From: Candidatus Thorarchaeota archaeon
Lineage (GTDB): Archaea > Asgardarchaeota > Thorarchaeia > Thorarchaeales > Thorarchaeaceae
Assembly (NCBI GenBank): GCA_016841005.1
Contig: JAEORG010000116.1
Span: 1-14,979, forward strand
Reading direction: 5' to 3'
DNA: 14,979 bases
How positions within the stretch are numbered: the first letter of the stretch is position 1; each line of letters starts with the position of its first letter. A program made the translations under genes and the position numbers. The notes beneath the pieces were generated by a model, which was not told where the DNA came from, searched no databases, and was given only the letters and a program-made list of their open reading frames with translations. This document shows positions 6,924 to 13,144 of the stretch, one piece after another.

Positions 6924-9900
6924 CTAAATAATCTCCGTAGTCTTCAATGTGAAGTAGAAAGTTGTTCCTACTCCTACTTGACTCTCAGCCCAGATTAGTC
7001 CCCCATGACGAGCGATGACGCGTTCGACAGTAGCGAGTCCAATACCTGAACCTTCAAATTCGTCAGCCTTATGTAATCTCTGAAATGGCTTAAACAGTTT
7101 TTCCTTATCGTCCATACTAAAACCTACACCATTATCCTTAACATAGTATACTCTTTCTCCCTCTTCTTCAATTTCACCGAATTCAATTCTAGGTGATGGT
7201 ATAGTCTTTGTGAACTTCCATGAGTTACTAATTAGATTCTGTAGCACGACTCGCATCAACCGCTTATCGCACCTTGTTACAATCTCATCCTGAATTTCCA
7301 CAGACATCTCCCGTTCTGGATCCCCTTCTTTTAATTCTAGTATAGCTTCATGAGCTAATGTAGAGAGATTGACATCCACTCGATCCATACTTGCTCTTGT
7401 AACCCGGGATAGATTTAGTATGGCATCAATCAGATTGCTCATACCTGTAGCTCCTCTCTGGATTCGAGTTAAGTAATCTTTTCCAGTATCATCAAGTGCA
7501 TCATAATAGTCTTCTAAGATTGCATTACTGAAACCATCAATGCTCCTGAGAGGTGCCCTAAGATCGTGTGATACAGAATATGCAAAGGATTCTAATTCCT
7601 TATTTGCAGCTTGAAGTTCTGCAGTTCGTTCCTCTACTCTTTGTGCAAGTTCTTTATTTAATTGCCTAACCTCTCTCTCAGCTCTGACTCTCTCGGTGAT
7701 GTCGGTAATGATAGCAACGGTACCTTCTATATTACCCTCATCATCTCGAGATGGAATTGCTGATATTCTAACATTTCGGATATCCCCGTCTTTTCTTACC
7801 ATTCTTACCTGATAGGCAGATGATGTGCCCTGTTTCCTTATTTCTGTTTCAGCTCTAATCTTACCTACATCATCAGGATGGATAACTGACGTAGAATCTG
7901 CCCCTATTAGTTCATCTCTTGAAAATCCAACAATCTTAGCGAAAGACTCGTTTACAAAAATGAATCTTTCATCAAGTGATATAAGACCAATTCCTTCTGA
8001 CATGTCCGTGAGAAGGTCTCGATACCTTCGAACACTCATCTGATATGCTTGTTCTGTCTTCTTCCGTTCAAGAACAGATGAAAGAAGTTCAGCAACAGTA
8101 TCATAGAAGATTCTATCATCCTCTGATATTGCATATGATTCTCTTGCACCAAGTGTGAATGTACCAAGGAGTTCTTCTTTTTCATTGAATAGAGGGTATA
8201 CTATGAAGGAACCAATGTCTAGCTCCTCAAGATAATTTTTGTATTCCTCAACTCTAGGGTCTGATTTTGCATCTGTGATTATCATTGGTTTCTTAGATAA
8301 TGCAACCTTTGTCACAACCCACTCTTTTGCTCCCTCGGAAGTAACTGGTGCATCGTGACCTGATGCATCATCAGAAAGACCAACATACGCTGTGGGTTGG
8401 AGTGCATTACTTTTTTCGTCATAAAGCCTTATTGACCCATTATCGATGTTCATTGCTTTGATTAGTCCCTGAAGTATTAGCTTACCCATCTCACTTGTTG
8501 TCTGTGCACGAATAGCTGCTTCTGCAATTCTGCGGAATGAGGTTCTTTCCCTTTCCAGGTTTTCTTGAGCTTCCATCCTCTCAGAAATATCAACAATGCT
8601 TAACTGAACTGCATCCCGCCCATCGTAGATGATTCGATTTCCATCTATAAGAATCCAATTTACACTTCTCTTGGGACTTTGAATTTTCACTGCTATTTCA
8701 TCCACGATTTCTCCTCTCATACAATTTTCAAGAAATTGAGTTGCAGGATGAAGATATTCTGAATCTATGATTTGAACCAAATCTTGGATATTCATTGAAA
8801 TAAGTTCTTCATATGGTAATCCGAGATGATGAGATACAAGCGGATTTGCAAATACAACTTCCCGACTTTCGCTATCAATGATCACAACTCCCATTAGAGA
8901 TTGTTCTATTAGTGTACGATACTTTGTTTCTGATTCTCGCAAAACATCCATAATCATAATTCGGTTTGTTATGTCTGTAACCACACCTTGATAGTGAGTG
9001 ATTTCTCCTTGCTCATTTCTGCGAATGACCGTGTCGTCGGTTATCCACCTGACTTCTCCATCTCTTCGTATGATTCTATACGGTTCATGCACAAAACTTT
9101 CACACAATGTATCCGCACTAAATCCCTGTACTTCTTCCACAACTCTCTCTAAATCATCGGGATGTACAACATCTGAGTACAATACACCTCCAGTCGTGAA
9201 TTCTTCTGCAGTGTAACCAAAAAGGTCTCGAACATTTTCTGATACATACTCCACAGGCCAACTTTCTGTATTTTTCCATAGGAATGCGACAGTTGGGCTC
9301 ATGTTTATGATTCTGTTTGCTTCTTCTATTTGACGAGCAGCATCGACTCGTGTGGTAATGTCACGGATGACGGAAACAAGGCTTTTCCCATCTTCATGCA
9401 AGGATATACTCGCTGAGAACCATCTTTCTCCTTTTTCGTCCGGTAGCATATAATCAAAAGTAACAGGTATTCCACTCTCTCGAACTTGATTCAGACTCTC
9501 TGAAAACGGAAGAGATACAGATTCTGGTAAGATCTCTGAAACGGTACGACCAAGAAATTCACTTGGGGGAACATAGAGATCTTCAATTTTCTGTGCATAG
9601 AATTGTCTGTATTTATTATTCTCATCAAATACAAACACTAGGTCATTCATTGAGTTCACGAGAGTCCGTAATTTGGTTTCACTCTCAATAAGTTCAAGTT
9701 CCGCATTTCTTTTCTCAGTAACATCCTCAAGGGTGCCAAGTATACCAATATCATTTCCTAAACCGTCGTGAAGTGGAACCTTGACTACTCTAAACCATGC
9801 CTCTTCACCATTTGGTAATGTTGTCCTCTCAATCTCATCATACCTTCTATTTTCAGATTCTAAAGCAAACTTGTCTGCGCGTCTAAATTTCTCAGCATCT

Positions 9901-12023
9901 TCAGGGCCAATTTTCAAGTCGTAATCTGATTTTCCTATCACATCCTCAGGTATACCCTGTACAAACACCTCTGCGAAGGTGTCATTACATCCCATGTATA
10001 ATGATGACAAATCTTTCCAAAACACATGCTGAGGAATATTATTCATTACCAGTTGTAGCATCTCTTGAGATGCTCTCAGTTCAAGCTGGGCAGCTCGTTT
10101 TTCGGTAATGTCTTCTCCTGAACTAATCACACCCATGATATTCCCGAAACTGTTTCTCAAAACTGATGCGTGCCAAGCAATTAGTTTCTTTTCGCCGCTC
10201 TTGGTGACGTGTTCTCGTTCTACATATTCAATTTGTTCTATCTCGCCGTCAATTATTTTCTGGAAGTTTTCCTTTACATTGTTCCTATCCTCATCCAACA
10301 CTGTATCAAACCAAGAGGATCCAATGATCTCATCATCTTCATATCCTAAAACTTCAGTTCCCTTTCGGTTAATGAGAGTCACCGTTCCTTCTCGGTCAAG
10401 AACAATAAAAATCACTCCTGCTAGTTGAAGGTACATCTCTGCTCTATCTCGTTGTTCGATCAGAGCATGCTCAGCCAACATTCTGTCTGTTACATCAATT
10501 GCAGTACGTTGCATAGCTGGCCGACCACCAAAATCTATGACATTAACGCCACTATCCATCCAACGAACTTCTCCATCCGGACGAATGATTCTATAAATTG
10601 AAGATTCAGAGGTCATACCTGTTCTATGGTAATCTCTGAATCTGGATTGTCGCTTTTCTCGATCTTCAGGATGAACAATCGACCAAATCTGCTCTACATC
10701 CATCCCATAGATTTCTTCTATAGACCTACCAACCATTCTTGAATAGGCAGGATTAGCATAGACGACTTTCGTGTCTTGATGAATCGTGATCCCTTGTATA
10801 GATTGTTCTGCAAGTTGTTTCCATTTATGTTCTGATTTCTTGAGTTCTTGCTCAACGATCTTTCTCTTTGAAATGTCCCTAAGGATACTCTGTACATAGA
10901 TTGGTGTTCCATCATAATCGCGTACTAGTGATACATTAATCTCGACTGGGACCGTCGTTCCATCCTTTCTTTTCAGCCTTCTCTCATATATTGGGAGTTC
11001 GACACCATCCAAGACTTGTTTAAATTGTTCTCGACTCTCTTGTTGTTCTTCTGGAATCACTGTGAAATCCGTTGTTGTGCCAATCAATTCCTCTCTGGTA
11101 TAACCTAGAATCTCTGCAGTACGTTTATTGAAATCAATATGTTTGCCATCTAAATCTAGGATTACCACACCGTCGTTATTCTGGTCAAAGAGAGAGCGAT
11201 ATCTTTTCTCACTTTTTGCTTGTTCTTCTTCAGCAATTCGTCTATCTGTGATATCGTGGATAAAAGCGCATAAACTGTATCCCTTAGATGTCTTTATTGA
11301 AGTTGCAAATTGTTGAATGATGCCCTCTTTTCCATCCGTAAACTCAATCTCAACTTCAGTCACCTCATGTATCCATGGAGCATCTCCTGTTTCTAAGAAC
11401 GTTTCAATTGACCTTTTCAGGTTCTCATACCTATGAGGTGTCCTTTTCTCTTCTGATATCATATTAAATTGAATATCATAGAGTTTCTTACCGAGGACTT
11501 CATTACGAGATAAACCAAACATATCTTCTTGTGCCTTGTTCCATTCGACAATATTACCTTCCTCGTCTGATAGTATGATTCCCTCTAAAGTTGCATTGAA
11601 TATACTTCTTAGTTTTGCTTCGCTATCACGGAGCTTCTCTTCAAATTGTATCTGCTCTGTAATTGAATTGGAAATAAGGATGATAGAATCAACAACTCCA
11701 TCCTTAACAATAGGGCTAATTCTTAGTCTGAACCAGTTCCTACTTCCAGTTACTGATTCATCCTCGAATTCATAGACTTGTGGAACTTTTGTGGAGATTG
11801 TATCAGCTATTGCTTTTCTGAACCCATCAACATATCTCACATCTATAAAATCATAGATTGATTTTCCTTTCAATTCCTCCTGAGTGAAATTGAAGTCATC
11901 TCTGTTTGAGAATATGATACTACCAGACGTATCCGCATTGATAATGAGTGTTGGAGCATTCTCCAGGATAGTCTGGTATAGTCTTGAATCGACTGGGTCG
12001 TCCATTTCACTGATGCACCCCAC
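6924..12023 (-). CDS. Multi-PAS/GAF sensor histidine kinase (ten PAS domains)
   Basis: A soluble sensor kinase of 1699 residues with no signal peptide or membrane helix. By eye: PAS1 ~15-128, PAS2 ~138-265, PAS3 ~274-390, PAS4 ~400-518, PAS5 ~530-645, PAS6 ~655-773, PAS7 ~784-895, PAS8 ~905-1023, PAS9 ~1034-1152, GAF ~1163-1320, PAS10 ~1334-1448, a short coiled coil, the histidine-phosphotransfer domain with H1486 in SVSHDLRAPLRSIDGF, and the ATPase domain with N1600 (NLISN), DNGVGF at 1630, LFKPFQRL and GSGIGLA at 1658. Most PAS units end in a D-I/V-T/S linker, seen as DITDR, DISKR, DVTEK or DITER. PAS4 and PAS8 are of the HPEDR/HPDDL, RxDGEVRW type. The kinase core resembles bacterial phytochrome-type kinases, suggesting old transfer from bacteria. 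GTG at 12023 opens the frame; ATG at 12005 is an alternative, and neither has a strong Shine-Dalgarno site. It is the first gene of the operon. Signals sensed are unknown. Confidence 0.93.
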   Translation of the reverse strand: MGCISEMDDPVDSRLYQTILENAPTLIINADTSGSIIFSNRDDFNFTQEELKGKSIYDFIDVRYVDGFRKAIADTISTKVPQVYEFEDESVTGSRNWFRLRISPIVKDGVVDSIILISNSITEQIQFEEKLRDSEAKLRSIFNATLEGIILSDEEGNIVEWNKAQEDMFGLSRNEVLGKKLYDIQFNMISEEKRTPHRYENLKRSIETFLETGDAPWIHEVTEVEIEFTDGKEGIIQQFATSIKTSKGYSLCAFIHDITDRRIAEEEQAKSEKRYRSLFDQNNDGVVILDLDGKHIDFNKRTAEILGYTREELIGTTTDFTVIPEEQQESREQFKQVLDGVELPIYERRLKRKDGTTVPVEINVSLVRDYDGTPIYVQSILRDISKRKIVEQELKKSEHKWKQLAEQSIQGITIHQDTKVVYANPAYSRMVGRSIEEIYGMDVEQIWSIVHPEDREKRQSRFRDYHRTGMTSESSIYRIIRPDGEVRWMDSGVNVIDFGGRPAMQRTAIDVTDRMLAEHALIEQRDRAEMYLQLAGVIFIVLDREGTVTLINRKGTEVLGYEDDEIIGSSWFDTVLDEDRNNVKENFQKIIDGEIEQIEYVEREHVTKSGEKKLIAWHASVLRNSFGNIMGVISSGEDITEKRAAQLELRASQEMLQLVMNNIPQHVFWKDLSSLYMGCNDTFAEVFVQGIPEDVIGKSDYDLKIGPEDAEKFRRADKFALESENRRYDEIERTTLPNGEEAWFRVVKVPLHDGLGNDIGILGTLEDVTEKRNAELELIESETKLRTLVNSMNDLVFVFDENNKYRQFYAQKIEDLYVPPSEFLGRTVSEILPESVSLPFSESLNQVRESGIPVTFDYMLPDEKGERWFSASISLHEDGKSLVSVIRDITTRVDAARQIEEANRIINMSPTVAFLWKNTESWPVEYVSENVRDLFGYTAEEFTTGGVLYSDVVHPDDLERVVEEVQGFSADTLCESFVHEPYRIIRRDGEVRWITDDTVIRRNEQGEITHYQGVVTDITNRIMIMDVLRESETKYRTLIEQSLMGVVIIDSESREVVFANPLVSHHLGLPYEELISMNIQDLVQIIDSEYLHPATQFLENCMRGEIVDEIAVKIQSPKRSVNWILIDGNRIIYDGRDAVQLSIVDISERMEAQENLERERTSFRRIAEAAIRAQTTSEMGKLILQGLIKAMNIDNGSIRLYDEKSNALQPTAYVGLSDDASGHDAPVTSEGAKEWVVTKVALSKKPMIITDAKSDPRVEEYKNYLEELDIGSFIVYPLFNEKEELLGTFTLGARESYAISEDDRIFYDTVAELLSSVLERKKTEQAYQMSVRRYRDLLTDMSEGIGLISLDERFIFVNESFAKIVGFSRDELIGADSTSVIHPDDVGKIRAETEIRKQGTSSAYQVRMVRKDGDIRNVRISAIPSRDDEGNIEGTVAIITDITERVRAEREVRQLNKELAQRVEERTAELQAANKELESFAYSVSHDLRAPLRSIDGFSNAILEDYYDALDDTGKDYLTRIQRGATGMSNLIDAILNLSRVTRASMDRVDVNLSTLAHEAILELKEGDPEREMSVEIQDEIVTRCDKRLMRVVLQNLISNSWKFTKTIPSPRIEFGEIEEEGERVYYVKDNGVGFSMDDKEKLFKPFQRLHKADEFEGSGIGLATVERVIARHGGLIWAESQVGVGTTFYFTLKTTEII

Positions 12024-12066
12024 GCAGAGTTAGCTTGCGGTAACAGATGAATTTGAAAAAATCTGC

Positions 12067-12074
12067 ATATATAA
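12067..12074 (-). promoter_or_regulatory. Candidate TATA box of the signalling operon
   Basis: TTATATAT on the - strand lies ~45-65 bases before the possible kinase starts (12023 or 12005). It would place transcription start near 12044 and give a leader of about 20-40 bases. The surrounding TATATAATAAT tract could equally serve the divergent mptA gene, so direction is uncertain. Confidence 0.4.
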
Positions 12075-12109
12075 TAATGTGGACCTGACTAAACGAGGTT
12101 ATTGTTTCC

Positions 12110-12138
12110 AGTCCCCATCAAAAAGCTAAAAGGGGACT
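12110..12138 (+). promoter_or_regulatory. Hairpin in the mptA leader
   Basis: AGTCCCC (12110-12116) and GGGGACT (12132-12138) form a perfect 7-base-pair stem around a 15-base A-rich loop. Two smaller dyads follow: AATG-G-CATT (12142-12150) and TCGAAT-A-ATTCGA (12154-12166). There is no T-run after the stem on either strand, so it is not an obvious terminator. If transcription starts near 12100, these dyads lie in the mptA leader and could control translation, or they could be operator sites. I recognise no known riboswitch class. Confidence 0.4.
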
Positions 12139-12142
12139 CTCA

Positions 12143-12193
12143 ATGGCATTCAATCGAATAATTCGAATAGAGGCGAACCAACCTGGTAATTGA
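12143..12193 (+). CDS. Possible 16-codon leader ORF overlapping the mptA start
   Basis: ATG at 12143, preceded by GGGGA 6 bases upstream, encodes MAFNRIIRIEANQPGN and stops with TGA at 12191-12193. The stop shares one base with ATT at 12189, from which the conserved MptA/FolE2 N-terminus reads in another frame. It could be a real leader peptide giving coupled reinitiation, the true 5' end of mptA separated by a one-base error or a programmed frameshift, or chance. No homologue is recognised. Confidence 0.25.
   Translation: MAFNRIIRIEANQPGN
12155..12174. repeat. Copy 1 of a motif flanking mptA
   Basis: CGAATAAT (12155-12162) overlaps ATTCGAATAGAGGC (12161-12174). The same two elements recur downstream of mptA at 13018-13044. 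It lies in the mptA leader and contains a 13-base dyad, so it may be a regulator binding site. Confidence 0.4.
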
Positions 12194-12995
12194 CACTCAA
12201 GATGAAAAACCACAGCACCGTATCCAGTTGAAGAAAGTGGGTGTCAAGAATCTAAAGACTTTCATTATCACTGAGAAGGGTGGTCTGCGTCATCACATCA
12301 TTCCTCAAATTGAGATGACCATTGACCTTCCAGCAGAAAACAAAGGTATCCACATGTCACGGTTGGTGGAATCAATGACCGAAGTCATTAGTGATGAGTT
12401 CAGTGTGCATCACTCTATTGAGGAAATACAGATCCATATCCTTGAAGCACTCAGAAAGAAACATCCCTTTCAACACGGAGAGATCAAGTTCGATTTTGAA
12501 TTTGGGTACACAAGTAAGACGCCAGTTTCAAAGAAACGAACTTGGGAAGTATGCGACATATCATCACTAACGACTATGGAGAATGGAAAAGACACCTTTC
12601 ACGACATTACTGTGAAGGTGACTGGAAATACTGTATGTCCGCACTGTATGGCTAACAACGGTGGACTCACACATATGCAGCGAGCGATTGGTACTCTTAG
12701 AGTCGTTGGTACTACTGAACATGTTCCGACCTATGGCTCTATGATTGAAGTTATCGAAAATTCATTCTCTAGCAAGACCTACTCTCTTCTGAAACTGGAA
12801 GACGAAGTACAAGTCACTAAACAAATGCATGATAATCCATTATTTGTAGAGGATGTCTGCAGAAATATCTTACAACACGCGAATGATGAATTTAGAGATA
12901 GGCAACTGGAAATGTTCGCTGAGGCAAGGTCTCTAGAGAGTATCCATAAGCATGATGTAATCGCAGAGGGTCGAATTGTCACTAATGGGGACTAA
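12189..12995 (+). CDS. mptA: GTP cyclohydrolase, MptA/FolE2 family
   Basis: Metal-dependent conversion of GTP to a dihydroneopterin product, the first step to pterins and 7-deazaguanines; MptA gives the 2',3'-cyclic phosphate and FolE2 the triphosphate. Family blocks seen, numbered from the TTG at 12228: KVGVKNLK (3-10), DLPAENKGIHMSR (33-45), KTPVSKK (97-103), cysteine motif C137-P-H-C140, THMQR (148-152), DNPLFVEDVCR (202-212) and SIHKHD (238-243). With about 268 residues it is nearer bacterial FolE2 (~257) than methanogen MptA (~310), lacking the helix between the cysteine and THxQR blocks. The first canonical in-frame start is TTG 12228, without a Shine-Dalgarno site. However, the 13 codons before it (DTQDEKPQHRIQ) match the conserved N-terminal D-V-Q block, so the protein should begin upstream, at ATT 12189 or CTG 12183; 12189 is tentative. 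Family secure, product and start uncertain. Confidence 0.85.
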   Translation: MDTQDEKPQHRIQLKKVGVKNLKTFIITEKGGLRHHIIPQIEMTIDLPAENKGIHMSRLVESMTEVISDEFSVHHSIEEIQIHILEALRKKHPFQHGEIKFDFEFGYTSKTPVSKKRTWEVCDISSLTTMENGKDTFHDITVKVTGNTVCPHCMANNGGLTHMQRAIGTLRVVGTTEHVPTYGSMIEVIENSFSSKTYSLLKLEDEVQVTKQMHDNPLFVEDVCRNILQHANDEFRDRQLEMFAEARSLESIHKHDVIAEGRIVTNGD

Positions 12996-13017
12996 AGTTA
13001 CATAACGTAATTTCGAA

Positions 13018-13044
13018 CGAATAATCCTATTATTCGAATAAGGC
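13018..13044. repeat. Copy 2 of the motif flanking mptA, with a dyad
   Basis: CGAATAAT (13018-13025) and ATTATTCG (13029-13036) form a perfect inverted repeat around CCT, and ATTCGAATAAGGC (13032-13044) repeats the leader element with one G missing. It lies 23 bases after the mptA stop and about 100 bases before the surface-protein gene. No T-run follows, so terminator function is unlikely. Confidence 0.4.
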
Positions 13045-13057
13045 TATACACATATTG

Positions 13058-13064
13058 TATTTAA
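13058..13064 (+). promoter_or_regulatory. Candidate TATA box of the surface-protein gene
   Basis: TATTTAA lies 81 bases before the ATG at 13145 and would put transcription start near 13088. A 7-base direct repeat, TTTAACT at 13060-13066 and 13069-13075, overlaps it. Assignment rests on composition and position only. Confidence 0.35.
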
Positions 13065-13131
13065 CTAGTTTAACTCAAAAAGAACCCCGTTACAGTAGTA
13101 CAACGAGCTGAAAAGGTACTTGGCCAAATAC

Positions 13132-13136
13132 GAGGG
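13132..13136 (+). promoter_or_regulatory. Ribosome binding site of the surface-protein gene
   Basis: GAGGG lies 8 bases before the ATG at 13145 and supports that start. Confidence 0.55.
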
Positions 13137-13144
13137 ACAAGTAG

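Noticed and set aside
10108..10428. 106-codon open frame on the + strand inside the giant kinase gene
   Set aside because: It is antisense to well-conserved PAS5/PAS6 sequence, and its Ser/Phe/Ile-rich composition is typical of a shadow frame.
12110..12138. AGTCCCC/GGGGACT as the ends of a mobile element or an intrinsic terminator
   Set aside because: The arms are only 15 bases apart with no coding content between, and no T-run follows on either strand.
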